From assembly GCA_030430025.1 (NCBI GenBank), contig JAUIGR010000008.1, positions 1 to 64,000 of the forward strand: a stretch of DNA of 64,000 nt. Reading direction: 5' to 3'. Numbering within the stretch: position 1 is the stretch's first letter; every line of letters begins with the position of its first letter. The position numbers and the translations under genes are program-made. The notes under the pieces are model-generated. The model was given only the letters and a program-made list of their open reading frames with translations. It made no database searches and was not told where the DNA came from. Positions 1 to 11,069 of this stretch are shown here, piece after piece. The DNA comes from Gammaproteobacteria bacterium. GTDB lineage: Bacteria; Pseudomonadota; Gammaproteobacteria; Xanthomonadales; Marinicellaceae.

Positions 1-222
1 TTTAAGATTTTATCTCTTTTTCTCAATGATTCAAAATGATACGGTGGTCTCAGCTAATATTTAAACCATCTTAGGCATTCACTGCAAAGTGCGCTTGCAT
101 TTGACGCCTTGTCATCTTGCAGAAGAAATAACTCATTAATAGAGGTACCCTTAAATCAATACCTCGCTTTCAGATCATATTTTTTATTTTGGCGTAGCTT
201 AATTGATAAAAAATCAGTCGAA

Positions 223-1011
223 CTACCATTTAACCTTTTCTTTATTCAGAAATGCATTCAGACCCTTTTGTCCTTCGGCAGAAACCCTAACAGCAGCTAT
301 AACCTGGGTTGTATATTGATCTAATTTTTTTTGTTGAGGAAGTGTTCGACCAACTACACTCATGACTAATTTCTTTCCAATTTCTTTGGCATAAGGTCCT
401 GTTGAGTGTAATAACGTAATTTGTCTGGATACCTGTTCATCTAATTCGTCGGCTTGACACAATTCAGATACCACACCCAAACGATAGGCTGTCGCTGCAT
501 CAAATATTTCGGCTGTTTGAAAATAACGTCTGGCTTGTCGTGTACCGATCGCATCAACTACATAAGGTGAAATCACAGCTGGAACCAAGCCTAATTTAGC
601 CTCAGTTAATCCAAATTTGGCTTCCTGCGTCGCCACAACAATATCACAACAGCAAACCAAACCGACACCTCCTCCTAACGCCAAACCATGGACTTTAGCT
701 ACAGTGGCCTTACTGCTGAAATTAATGGTGCGTAACAATTGAGCAAGTTTTTCTGAATCTGCTTTATTCTCTTCCTGCGTCGCATTGACCATAGACCTCA
801 TCCAATTGACATCCGCTCCAGCTGAAAAAGACGCTCCTGATGACTGCAAGACGATGACAGTGACATTTTTGTCTTTGTTTAACTGCGTATAACAATCAGT
901 TAATTCGGCAATCATCACTTCATTAAAAGCATTATGAACTTCTGGACGATTCATGGTAACCGTCACCACTCCATTATTTTTTTCCAATTCCAGGGTTGAA
1001 TAAGTACTCAT
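223..1011 (-). CDS. liuC: Enoyl-CoA hydratase/isomerase family, probable methylglutaconyl-CoA hydratase; ORF trimmed to internal ATG (MSTYSTLELEK)
   Basis: Crotonase motifs (SAGADVNWM, HGLALGGGVGLVCCCDIVVAT); located next to the acyl-CoA carboxylase beta subunit and isovaleryl-CoA dehydrogenase. Confidence 0.85.
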   Translation of the reverse strand: MSTYSTLELEKNNGVVTVTMNRPEVHNAFNEVMIAELTDCYTQLNKDKNVTVIVLQSSGASFSAGADVNWMRSMVNATQEENKADSEKLAQLLRTINFSSKATVAKVHGLALGGGVGLVCCCDIVVATQEAKFGLTEAKLGLVPAVISPYVVDAIGTRQARRYFQTAEIFDAATAYRLGVVSELCQADELDEQVSRQITLLHSTGPYAKEIGKKLVMSVVGRTLPQQKKLDQYTTQVIAAVRVSAEGQKGLNAFLNKEKVKW

Positions 1012-1030
1012 ATTTATATTTCTTCTGACC

Positions 1031-2638
1031 TTACATTCTAAATACGCCATAGCGGACATCATCAACATCAGCCCATGTACTGGCTTCAATAGCCAATGCC
1101 AATACTCTTCTGGTATCAACAGGATCAATCACACCATCATCCCACAATCGAGCAGTTGAGTAATATGGATGCCCCTGATTCTCATACTGATCTTTAATTT
1201 CATCGTAAAACTGTTGTTTTTCAGCGATATCCCACTGAGCACCCATCTTATCGATGCCATCTTGCTTTATGGTGGTTAATACCGATGCAGCCTGATCACC
1301 ACCCATTACAGAAATACGGGCATTAGGCCACATCCACATAAAACGCCCTTGATAAGCACGACCATTCATAGCATAGTTACCGGCACCAAAAGAACCACCA
1401 ATAACAACTGTGAATTTGGGCACTTGGGCACAAGCTACTGCTGTCACCATCTTGGCACCATCTTTAGCAATACCCGCATTTTCGTATTTCTGCCCAACCA
1501 TGAAACCAGTGATATTTTGTAAAAACAACAATGGAATTTTTCGCTGATTGCACAGTTCCACAAAATGCGCACCTTTTAAAGCTGACTCTGAAAACAAAAT
1601 CCCATTATTAGCAACAATACCAATAGGATATCCATGGATATGAGCAAAGCCACAAATCAAGGTAACGCCATACTTGGCCTTGAATTCCTGAAACTCAGAA
1701 CCATCCACCAACCTGGCAATGATTTCCTTAACATCATATGGAATCCGAGTCGACTGTGGAATGATACCGTATAAATCAGATTGCGGGTACAGTGGCTCTT
1801 TTGGTGGCTGTTGTACCAACCAACGGGTATTAGTGCGATTCAGAAACCGCAAGATATTACGTGCCATTTGCAACGCGTGCTCATCATTTTCAGCAAAATG
1901 GTCAGTGACACCAGACTGACTGGAGTGCACTTCAGCACCTCCCAATGACTCAGCATCCACTTCTTCTCCAGTTGCTGCTTTGACCAAAGGGGGACCACCC
2001 AAAAAAATGGTGCCCTGTTCCTTAACTATGATAGCTTCATCACACATGGCAGGGACATAAGCACCACCGGCTGTACAAGAACCCATCACCACTGCAATTT
2101 GTGGAATGTTTTTCGATGACAACTGTGCTTGGTTATAAAAAATTCGACCAAAGTGTTCACGATCAGGAAAAACTTCATCCTGCAGAGGTAAAAATGCACC
2201 TCCTGAATCCACCAAATACACACAGGGCAGGCAATTCTCCAGAGCAATTTCCTGAGCACGAAGATGCTTTTTGACTGTCATAGGGAAATAGGTGCCACCC
2301 TTGACTGTGGCATCATTGGCTACCACCATAACAGGTTGGTTATTAATCGTACCTATCCCAGTTACTACTCCAGCTGCTGGCGCAGCATCCTGATACATGC
2401 CATGAGCGGCCATCGGCGCCACCTCCAGGAATGGACTACCCACATCAAGCAGTAGTTTAATTCGTTCCCGAACCAGTAACTTACCACGAGCAGTGTGCTT
2501 TTCTCTTGATCGCTCTGAACCACCTAGTGCGGCTAGACGCAACTGTCGCTTTAAGTCATCGACTAAACCACGCATAAATACATGGTTTTCGGAAAACTCC
2601 GGAGAAGTCGCATCAATGTTGCTCTTGATGATTTTCAT
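1031..2638 (-). CDS. liuB: Acyl-CoA carboxylase carboxyltransferase (beta) subunit, probable methylcrotonyl-CoA carboxylase
   Basis: 535 aa; carboxyltransferase motifs ([46 protein letters not shown]). Confidence 0.92.
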   Translation of the reverse strand: MKIIKSNIDATSPEFSENHVFMRGLVDDLKRQLRLAALGGSERSREKHTARGKLLVRERIKLLLDVGSPFLEVAPMAAHGMYQDAAPAAGVVTGIGTINNQPVMVVANDATVKGGTYFPMTVKKHLRAQEIALENCLPCVYLVDSGGAFLPLQDEVFPDREHFGRIFYNQAQLSSKNIPQIAVVMGSCTAGGAYVPAMCDEAIIVKEQGTIFLGGPPLVKAATGEEVDAESLGGAEVHSSQSGVTDHFAENDEHALQMARNILRFLNRTNTRWLVQQPPKEPLYPQSDLYGIIPQSTRIPYDVKEIIARLVDGSEFQEFKAKYGVTLICGFAHIHGYPIGIVANNGILFSESALKGAHFVELCNQRKIPLLFLQNITGFMVGQKYENAGIAKDGAKMVTAVACAQVPKFTVVIGGSFGAGNYAMNGRAYQGRFMWMWPNARISVMGGDQAASVLTTIKQDGIDKMGAQWDIAEKQQFYDEIKDQYENQGHPYYSTARLWDDGVIDPVDTRRVLALAIEASTWADVDDVRYGVFRM

Positions 2639-2743
2639 CTTTAATCAGTTCCGTATCCTGTATCTAATTGCTGCATAAACAAAATCTTTGTCATGTAATC
2701 GAACACATTGAATGAAGCCATACCAATATCAGCAGCTCATCCA

Positions 2744-3925
2744 TCATACCAGTTCAATAGCGATGGCAGTGGCTTCACCACCACCAATACACAAAGAAGC
2801 CACACCTTTTTTCAGCCCCCGTTGCTTTAAAGCATAAATCAAAGTCACCAAAATGCGGTTACCCGAAGCGCCTATAGGATGTCCCAATGCAGTGGCACCG
2901 CCATGTATGTTAACTTTATCATGATCAATATTCATCTCTGTCATAGCTGCCATTGTGACAACAGCAAATGCCTCATTGATTTCCCACAAATCAACATCTT
3001 CAACACTCCAGCCAATTTTTTTCAACAGTTGGGTCATTGCACCTACTGGTGCAGTTGTAAACCATTCGGGTGCATGCGCATACTGATGGTGACCAATAAT
3101 TTTAGCTAGTGGCTCCAAACCCTTTTCATCTACAAATGACTGAGATGCCAATAAAGTCATCGAAGCACCATCAGAGATTTTCGAAGCATTGGCTGCAGTG
3201 ACCGTACCGCCATCCCTTCTGAACGCTGGGCGCAAGGTAGGGATTTTATCCAGTTGACATGTAGGTGGTTCCTGATCTGTATCTACCTGTACTGTCTGAT
3301 AACGCTGACTGACTTCCACAGCGGTAATTTCTTCATCAAAAGCCCCTGATTCCATGGCCGCCATGGCACGCTTAACCGAAGTCGCTGAAAAGGTATCCTG
3401 AGCTTCTCTACTGAAACTATATTTATCAGCACAATTTTCAGCAAAATGGCCCATCATGTTTCCATCATAAGGATTTTGTAGGCCATCAAAAAACATATGA
3501 TCTAACATTTCTGCATGACCCATTCGATAGCCGCCACGGGCCTTAGGCAGTAAATAAGGCGCCATGGTCATAGACTCCATACCACCAGCCAATACCACAC
3601 GGGCACTGCCTGCTTTGATGTTGTCATAAGCCAACATGACAGCTTTCATTCCCGAGCCACAAACCTTATTAACCGTTGTACAACATACTGATTGAGGTAA
3701 ACCCGCGCCTAACACTGCCTGTCGAGCTGGCGCTTGACCCAATCCAGCTGGTAATACACACCCAATCAATGCTTCGTCAACAAACTCACCATTGATATCA
3801 ACCTGAGCCATCGTTGCTTTGATCGCTGTAGCACCCAATTTTGTTGATGGCGTGTTGACAAACTGACCTTGAAATGAACCAATGGCCGTCCGCTTAGCGG
3901 CAACGACATAGATATTCTCTGACAT
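2744..3925 (-). CDS. Acetyl-CoA C-acetyltransferase (thiolase)
   Basis: Thiolase motifs NKVCGSGMKAVMLA, GGMESMT, INEAFAVV, GGATALGHPIGASGNRI. Confidence 0.95.
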   Translation of the reverse strand: MSENIYVVAAKRTAIGSFQGQFVNTPSTKLGATAIKATMAQVDINGEFVDEALIGCVLPAGLGQAPARQAVLGAGLPQSVCCTTVNKVCGSGMKAVMLAYDNIKAGSARVVLAGGMESMTMAPYLLPKARGGYRMGHAEMLDHMFFDGLQNPYDGNMMGHFAENCADKYSFSREAQDTFSATSVKRAMAAMESGAFDEEITAVEVSQRYQTVQVDTDQEPPTCQLDKIPTLRPAFRRDGGTVTAANASKISDGASMTLLASQSFVDEKGLEPLAKIIGHHQYAHAPEWFTTAPVGAMTQLLKKIGWSVEDVDLWEINEAFAVVTMAAMTEMNIDHDKVNIHGGATALGHPIGASGNRILVTLIYALKQRGLKKGVASLCIGGGEATAIAIELV

Positions 3926-3990
3926 ATTACCTCTCTGTTAAAAACACGTAATGACCTTCTGAAATAGTCAAAAAATCATCATATTTTGAT

Positions 3991-5154
3991 TTAAACTTTT
4001 GATTGACGGTATAACTCTCGGCCAATCAACATCAAACGTATCTCATTCGTTCCTGCACCGATATCGTATAATTTTGCATCGCGCAACAACCGACCAGTTG
4101 GATATTCATTGATATAACCATTGCCACCCAATGCTTGAATAGCTTCCAAAGCAACATCGACAGCAGCTGTTGATGCAAAATATAAACAAGCAGCAGGGTC
4201 TAATCTGGATTCAATACCCTGATCATAATCTCTGGCAATACCATAAGCAAAATATTTAGCTGCTTGTGTTTTTGTATACATTTCACCAATCTTTGCTTGC
4301 ATCAAACCGAATGATCCCAAGTCCTGTCCAAACTGTTTTCTCGCTGCTACGTATGGCACCGCTTGATCCATCGCAGCCTGCATAATACCGATAGGACCTC
4401 CAGATAACACCAACCGTTCCGTGTTCAATCCTGACATCAGTATCTTAACACCTTCATTGACCTCACCTAGAATGTTCTCCTTGGGAATTTGACAGTCATC
4501 AAAAACCAATTCGCAGGTATTCGAACCACGCATGCCCAGTTTATCGAGTTTTTGTGCCGTAGAAAATCCTGACATCCCTTTTTCAATAATAAACGCAGTC
4601 ATGCATTTTGAGCCTGCTTCTGTACCAGCAGTTCGCATATAAACAACCAAAACATCTGCATCTGGGCCATTGGTAATCCACATTTTATTGCCATTGGCAA
4701 TCCAATAATCACCTTTGTTAACCGCAGTACAGGACATCGAGCCAACCACATCAGAACCAGCCCCTGGTTCACTCATAGCCAAGGCCCCAACATACTCTCC
4801 AGAACAAAGCTTGGGCAAATATTTCTTTCGCTGTTCTTCAGTAGCATGTTTGTACAAATTGTTAATGCATAAATTTGAATGCGCCCCATATGACAAACCA
4901 ACTGATGCCGAACCACGGGAAATTTCTTCCATAGCGACTAAATGAGCTAAATAACCCATCTCACAACCACCATAAATCCCAGGGATAGTCATCCCAAGCA
5001 ACCCAAGGTCTCCCATTTTTAACCACAAATCAGAAGGAAAAAGATTATCATCATCAATTTGCTCTGCTCTGGGACTAATTTCTTCCTCAGTAAATTTACG
5101 AACCGTATCCCTCAACAACTCCAAATCTTCAGAAAGTTTGATATCGTAACTCAT
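3991..5154 (-). CDS. liuA: Isovaleryl-CoA dehydrogenase (acyl-CoA dehydrogenase family)
   Basis: 387 aa; ACAD motifs (ALAMSEPGAGSDVVG, WITNGPDADVLVVY, LGGNGYINEYPTGRLLRDAKLYDIGAGTNEI). Confidence 0.92.
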   Translation of the reverse strand: MSYDIKLSEDLELLRDTVRKFTEEEISPRAEQIDDDNLFPSDLWLKMGDLGLLGMTIPGIYGGCEMGYLAHLVAMEEISRGSASVGLSYGAHSNLCINNLYKHATEEQRKKYLPKLCSGEYVGALAMSEPGAGSDVVGSMSCTAVNKGDYWIANGNKMWITNGPDADVLVVYMRTAGTEAGSKCMTAFIIEKGMSGFSTAQKLDKLGMRGSNTCELVFDDCQIPKENILGEVNEGVKILMSGLNTERLVLSGGPIGIMQAAMDQAVPYVAARKQFGQDLGSFGLMQAKIGEMYTKTQAAKYFAYGIARDYDQGIESRLDPAACLYFASTAAVDVALEAIQALGGNGYINEYPTGRLLRDAKLYDIGAGTNEIRLMLIGRELYRQSKV

Positions 5155-6272
5155 CAGTGACTACTACTTTTAGTACGTCCTGAGAACTTGACATTTCTTT
5201 GGCACATGAACGGCAATTTGACACGACCCATCTTCTCAATACGCTCCTCTCCCATACGATCTGCTGCCTCCCAAGAAGCAATGCCATCCCTTTCAGCAAT
5301 ATCAAAAATTCGTTTAATATTATAATAAATATTACGTGTCATTCGCATGGCACGCTCACGGTTATACCCTTCCAACTCAATTGACACATTCATCAAACCG
5401 CCAGCATTAACTGCATAATCTGGCGCATAAACAATATCTCGAGCCTCTAGCTCATTACCATGGCGATTTTCAGCCAGCTGATTATTAGCAGAACCACAAA
5501 CAATACTCGATTTTAATCGATCGATTGTTTCATCGTTAATCGTAGCGCCTAAAGCACAAGGTGCATATACTTCTGCATCGACATCATAAATATCATCCAA
5601 TCCAACTGCTTCACAACCATACTCATTGACACAAACATCGATCGCTTCCTGATTAATATCTGTAACAAAAACTTTAGCACCATCAGCCCGTAACAACTTG
5701 ACTAACTCGAAACCAACATGACCTACACCCTGAACAGCATATGAGTACTTACCTACCTCTTGATTTCCAAATTTCTTTTCTAAGCTTGCCTTGATGCCTT
5801 GATAGGTACCGAAAGCAGTAAATGGAGAAGGATCGCCTGAGCCACCATGAACTTGGTGAACGCCAACCACATTTTCAGTCTCCTGAAATACGTACTCCAT
5901 GTCATTGACATCAATCCCCACATCCTCGGCAGTAATATAACGACCTCCCAAAGAATCCATAAAACGACCAAAGGCGCGAAACAATTCTTCAGACTTATCT
6001 CTCTTCGGATCACCGATAATGATCGATTTTCCTCCACCCAGATTCAGTCCAGAAACCGCCGCTTTATAAGTCATACCACGGGATAAACGCAACACATCAT
6101 TCAAAGCTTCTTGCTCGGTCTTGTATGGCCACATACGCAATCCGCCCAATGCAGGGCCCAAAACAGTATTATGAATGGCAATGATGGCTTTCAACCCAAC
6201 GTCTTTGTTATGACAAAACACCACCTCTTCGTGTTCAGTTTTGTCAATAGTTTCAAAAATGTTCATGTTCAA
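5154..6272 (-). CDS. Glu/Leu/Phe/Val dehydrogenase (leucine dehydrogenase-like)
   Basis: 372 aa; GPALGGLRMWPY, KAAVSGLNLGGGKSIIIGDP, APCALGATINDETI motifs; stop overlaps the downstream start (TGATG). Confidence 0.9.
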   Translation of the reverse strand: MNMNIFETIDKTEHEEVVFCHNKDVGLKAIIAIHNTVLGPALGGLRMWPYKTEQEALNDVLRLSRGMTYKAAVSGLNLGGGKSIIIGDPKRDKSEELFRAFGRFMDSLGGRYITAEDVGIDVNDMEYVFQETENVVGVHQVHGGSGDPSPFTAFGTYQGIKASLEKKFGNQEVGKYSYAVQGVGHVGFELVKLLRADGAKVFVTDINQEAIDVCVNEYGCEAVGLDDIYDVDAEVYAPCALGATINDETIDRLKSSIVCGSANNQLAENRHGNELEARDIVYAPDYAVNAGGLMNVSIELEGYNRERAMRMTRNIYYNIKRIFDIAERDGIASWEAADRMGEERIEKMGRVKLPFMCQRNVKFSGRTKSSSH

Positions 6273-6599
6273 TCCTCACCAGTACAACTGACCATGCGCT
6301 CAGCTGCCTGCTCAATGATAAAAAATAATTCTCAAAATCGCACCAATTACTCAAGATAAAAACACTCGATTTGTCTGACAGACTACCATCAAACCAACAA
6401 CGACAGATCGAAGCAAACCAAAGATGATCTTTTTGTTTGATTCTCGAGCTATTGAACGGATCTCAGGAATCGATGTGCCTTCTCAAAACTGACGTGAATC
6501 TTGATTTTATAGGCATAAAATGTAGGCAGGTTGGCCTACCAATCGCGCGTCGCATTATACATCAACGACCCATTGTTTGCACTTCTTTCAGCTCACATT

Positions 6600-7688
6600 T
6601 CAAACCGATTTTGGGTAAGAACCCAACACTTTCAAATGTTCAGTAAAACGTTTCATGTGCCTGATCGCCGTAGCGATATTGTCATCTTCGACATGCCCTT
6701 CTAGATCAATAAAAAAAACATACTCCCAACGACCCTGTTTTGATGGTCTGGACTCAATCCGGGTCATGCTAACACCCTGATCATTTAATGGTTTGAGAAT
6801 ATGAAATAACACACCTGCTTCATCTTTAGCAGAAACCATAATGGATGTTTTATCAAAACCACTTTTCGCCAATAGCTGTTGACCTATTATCAAAAACCGA
6901 GTGGCATTATCAGGCCGATCTTCTATATCAGAGTACAATAATTCCAAACCATACATCGCTGCAGCGGACTCTCCTGCGATCGCTGCAGCATGTTCCGTAT
7001 AAGAGGCCTTTCTTGCAGCTTCTGCATTACTGCTAACAGCCACCGTTTCAGCATGAGGTATGTTATTTTTCAGCCACATCCGACACTGAGCCAAAGACTG
7101 TCGATGAGAAAAAATAACTTTCAAATCATTTAAAGACTCACATTTTGACATCAGGTGATGATGGATCGGCAAGTCCAATTCACCGCATATCTTCAAAGGA
7201 GATGACAAAAACATATCGAGCGTATTATTAACCGCACCTTCCGTTGAGTTCTCGACCGGCACCACACCAAAATCCGCCACACCAGCCTCAACTTCAGCAA
7301 AAACCTGGTCAATTGAAGTTTCTGGCAACGCTTTAATGGCATGTCCAAAGAAACGATAGGTTGCCATTTCGGAAAAAGTACCTTCAGGACCCAGATAAGC
7401 AACATTCAAAGGTTTTTGCTGAGCTAAACAAGCTGACATAATTTCCTTAAACAAGCTGACCAGAGTCTCATCAGATAATGGCCCTTTATTCCTTTCTTTA
7501 ACTGCTCGCAGCACCTGTGCTTCACGTTCTGGGCGGTAAAAAACACCACCTGCTTTATTCCTGACTTTACTATTAGCTACTTCGTTGGCAATTTTTGCTC
7601 GCTGGGTAATCAATAATTGAATATCTAAATCAATTTGATCAATTTGAGTCCTGAGTGTAGTAAGCCACTCTTGGTTGTCTCCCGACAT
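6600..7688 (-). CDS. pheA: Bifunctional chorismate mutase/prephenate dehydratase (P-protein)
   Basis: N-terminal chorismate mutase helix; AYLGPEGTFSE, PVENSTEGAVNNT, ESRPSKQGRWEYVFFIDLEGH. Confidence 0.95.
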   Translation of the reverse strand: MSGDNQEWLTTLRTQIDQIDLDIQLLITQRAKIANEVANSKVRNKAGGVFYRPEREAQVLRAVKERNKGPLSDETLVSLFKEIMSACLAQQKPLNVAYLGPEGTFSEMATYRFFGHAIKALPETSIDQVFAEVEAGVADFGVVPVENSTEGAVNNTLDMFLSSPLKICGELDLPIHHHLMSKCESLNDLKVIFSHRQSLAQCRMWLKNNIPHAETVAVSSNAEAARKASYTEHAAAIAGESAAAMYGLELLYSDIEDRPDNATRFLIIGQQLLAKSGFDKTSIMVSAKDEAGVLFHILKPLNDQGVSMTRIESRPSKQGRWEYVFFIDLEGHVEDDNIATAIRHMKRFTEHLKVLGSYPKSV

Positions 7689-7765
7689 GTTTTTTTACCT
7701 GACTAAAGGTTTGCATTGTAAATCAGTACACTACTCAAAAGGAACAAAGCTATAGATAAAATCAA

Positions 7766-9418
7766 TCACTCAAAACCATTCTCAAAAATGACATCACTCA
7801 ATTCATAAGCACCTAAATCATAAGGACCATATTGATCATCAATGGAAGTATAATCATATCCCCTTTGTATACCCTCTTTATCAGTAGCGCCATAAGCAAT
7901 AAAATCACAAAAATCGACAGCGGGAGAGTCAATAGTTAAATGATAGTTACCTATAGCAGCATCTGCAAAAGCTGGATCACCAACCATGATTTTGCTAGCC
8001 GCCGGCAGATTATTGTCATTTTCTAGAAGTAAGCACTCAGCATAAAATGTCGAGCCAGGAGTACCGTAGAATAATTCATTAGGCTCATCGATAATACTAA
8101 CCAGTACGGATGTTCCCACACCGGTATTACCATTATTAGCTAAAATCAAATTCCCCTCCACATGATTATCAGCTATCGTACTGTATGTCACACTCAAATT
8201 CGATCGTGTGGATAGATAAAACAAATAATTATCCAAATACTCAACACCATTAGCACCGTTTTTAACCATAGTGGAATTCTCAACCGTGACATAATGAGCA
8301 TCATAATCTTGATTATCACTACCAATAACAGCCCCCACTAGACCAATATCGGCTCTATTACCTTCAAAATGGCTGGCATCAATGGTCACAAAGCCGCCTA
8401 TATTGTTAGAACCAATAAAGAAAGCACCACCTATCGAAGCGCTATTATTTTTAAACTCAACATGATGAATGTTTAAATAATTTCGCAAATGTGTAACATA
8501 AACACCACCACCATTTCCTGTTGCCGTGTTGTCAGTAACACGGATAGGTTGGCTATTCGATCCAAAGCAATACCCCTGTTCACACATGCGTTGACCGTAC
8601 AAATCAGATCTGTCATTGAGCAGCAATCCACCGCCATCACCATCTTTTTGATTATTTGAAATAGTAACAGGTGAAAATATTGTTAATCTACCATAGAGCG
8701 TGCTACTGACTCCCCGACCGATATTACTACTTATCACTGTCTCACCATCGATCAATATCGTCCGTTCATAGCCCCCGGTGATGGCCACATCACCAGTATT
8801 ACTGTCAATCACACTGTCTTTGAGATATAGGTGAGCAAGATACTGATCTCCAGGCGTGGATGTCACATATATAGCTGAACCCTGTGATTGAGCAGTATTA
8901 AATTGAACTTGCACATCGTCGAGGCTAACAAAAAGCGTTGATTGGCTTTCTACATACATACCACCACCATGGAAAGACTGACCATTTTGAATAACTAAGT
9001 GGCTAATGGAGTTATACTGCATATCCAAGCTTTCGCTTTCGACCCAAAGAACTGAACCACTCTGACCACCATCAATTACCGCTTTGACATCACTTTCAAT
9101 GTCATTACTGGCATCATCGCAATTAGCATAATTCCCTTTAAGAGCGACTGTACGGTCAGTAATGACTAAATTTTCATAGTATGGACTACCTTTCTCTGCG
9201 ATTCTGACCTGATCAGCCCCTGAGTTAATGGCCTCTTGAATGACACTATAGTCACATGATGGCTCATTACCTACAGTAACTGGATTGTTAATCCCTGCTT
9301 CTTCAATAGCCTTCAGAAAAGGTACAACCAATTGTAAATGTTGACGCACTTCAACTTTACCTGCTTGACATAAACTTGCTAACGTCAAAACAGACATCAC
9401 CAATGTTATTTTTTTCAT
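7766..9418 (-). CDS. Secreted parallel beta-helix/Pmp-like repeat protein ending in DVIFENGFE
   Basis: Signal peptide; GGGLLLNDRS, GNGGGVYVTHL, IGGAFFIGSNN beta-helix-type repeats; YDLGAYE followed by the C-terminal motif. Confidence 0.75.
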   Translation of the reverse strand: MKKITLVMSVLTLASLCQAGKVEVRQHLQLVVPFLKAIEEAGINNPVTVGNEPSCDYSVIQEAINSGADQVRIAEKGSPYYENLVITDRTVALKGNYANCDDASNDIESDVKAVIDGGQSGSVLWVESESLDMQYNSISHLVIQNGQSFHGGGMYVESQSTLFVSLDDVQVQFNTAQSQGSAIYVTSTPGDQYLAHLYLKDSVIDSNTGDVAITGGYERTILIDGETVISSNIGRGVSSTLYGRLTIFSPVTISNNQKDGDGGGLLLNDRSDLYGQRMCEQGYCFGSNSQPIRVTDNTATGNGGGVYVTHLRNYLNIHHVEFKNNSASIGGAFFIGSNNIGGFVTIDASHFEGNRADIGLVGAVIGSDNQDYDAHYVTVENSTMVKNGANGVEYLDNYLFYLSTRSNLSVTYSTIADNHVEGNLILANNGNTGVGTSVLVSIIDEPNELFYGTPGSTFYAECLLLENDNNLPAASKIMVGDPAFADAAIGNYHLTIDSPAVDFCDFIAYGATDKEGIQRGYDYTSIDDQYGPYDLGAYELSDVIFENGFE

Positions 9419-9551
9419 ACTAATCTCTATTTAATGTTTTCATGTGTTGTATTTATAAATACGAAACAACACTCAAAAGAGACCATTTTTCACTCGAAAA
9501 AACCAACCAACATAATTAGTCGAACCTGAAGAATCCATTTTATAGAGTAAC

Positions 9552-10280
9552 TCATTGTATTTTTTTGAAGCAAGATGAATCATATTTCATCAGTTCAATG
9601 CTGATTTTTTCAAAGGCACAATAAAACCACCTCAACAACTTGGCAAAGTTGAATGCAGCAGCTGCCAACACGGCATTATTTTGATTACCATCTTTACCTT
9701 TGAGGTAGTTTCTATCCATCCTGTGATCTGATTTGATGTGACCAATGATTGGTTCCACTGCAGCACGCCGCTTCATCCATCTACGCATTGATCGGGTGGC
9801 TTTTTTTGGGATTTTTCCAACCAAATGAACCTTTGTGCTGCCTTTAACATCATGCCCCTTATAACCACCGTCACAGTAGGCATGTTTGGGTTCTTTGCCT
9901 GTATGCTTCTTACAGTTACCAAGCGCATCATCCAGGGTATGTCCATCAAATGGATTATCAAAGCTTAAAGCCGATAATATCCAATTGTTCTTTGATGATG
10001 AAACAATGGATACCTTGTTACCAAACTCATACTTTTTATGAGTTTTGCCTTTGGCAATACAGAATACCGCCTCCTCATGTACCGAATATACTTTATTCTT
10101 GTCATGGCGCTGTTGATTGAAGATAAGGGTTGCCCGTTCCAGTAAAGCAGTTAACTGTTCATTGGGTTCATGACATTTACGTGATATGTCTCGGATAACT
10201 CGACCCAAAAAGGTTTTGAGTTTTCTGGTTTGTTTTGCAGCTCGCTTCATTTGTCTGGCATGAGAATAGCGTCCTTGCAT
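9552..10280 (-). pseudogene. IS5-family transposase, C-terminal part
   Basis: QGRYSHARQMKRAAKQ, CDGGYKGHD, RRAAVEPIIGHIKSDHRMDRNYLKG. Confidence 0.85.
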
Positions 10281-10282
10281 GA

Positions 10283-10945
10283 TTAAAGCTTTCTTACCAA
10301 CGCGTTGGTGCTTTGGCGTAGCTTGATGCCATGCTCTACAGCCATCTTTACCAATGCCACTCGTGCTTTTTGATACAGCTTGGCATCAGTTGGGAAAGTG
10401 ATGTTCTTCTCCTGTACTGTTGTATCAACATTAACATGGTGTGTCTCTGAGGCTGTGATCAAATCGGTAGCTTGAGCTACCTTGATGGTTTCGGCTAACA
10501 GGGTTTCAAGCTTATCTCCAACACGGTTTCTCCATTTGATTAAAGTGGTTGGGTGTAAAGGCATTTGATGTTGTAGAAATTCAAAACCACAGAAATATTG
10601 CCAATAAGGATTCTCAACCCACCGTTCCACAACACTTTCATCACTTTCGTTGAACGTGTATTTCAGGTAATGCAAGCCTGCAAGCAGGCGTGTTGGTAGT
10701 GGGGGCTGGCCTGCGCCTGCTTTATAAACCACGTCAATTTCACTTTCCAGTCGTTGCCAGTTTATCTGTTTGGCCAGTTTAACAAGCGGGTGCTTTAAAT
10801 TAATAATTTGGGACAGTTGTGACCTGAAAAGATCAGGGTGGTTATTAGGTTTTTTGGGTTTCATATTGCAAGGTTTTGAGTGATAACAAATGCTTTTCTT
10901 GCAATTTATTTTACCATATATTGATATTATAATGTTTAATATCAA
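10283..10945 (-). pseudogene. IS5-family transposase, N-terminal part; likely start at internal MKPKKPNNHPDLF
   Basis: LPTRLLAGLHYLKYTFNESDESVVERWVENPYWQYFCG, HVNVDTTVQEKNITFPTDAKLY; frame lost in LRQS|TNALVRKL. Confidence 0.85.
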
Positions 10946-11069
10946 TAGGTTATTGATTTTTCAGGTTCGACTAATTAGTCAGTCCTGAAAAAGTCCTTCC
11001 TGGCCTTTTTCAGCATTGGTAAAGAAACATCCACTACCGTAATTCATTGGCCTTGTAGTAGCTTAAGCC

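Larger units (their letters stand above)
9513..10977 (-). mobile_element. IS5-family-like insertion sequence (transposase frame disrupted)
   Basis: 18-bp perfect inverted termini (9513-9530 taattagtcgaacctgaa / 10960-10977 ttcaggttcgactaatta) including TAATTA direct repeats; two transposase ORFs between them. Confidence 0.88.
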
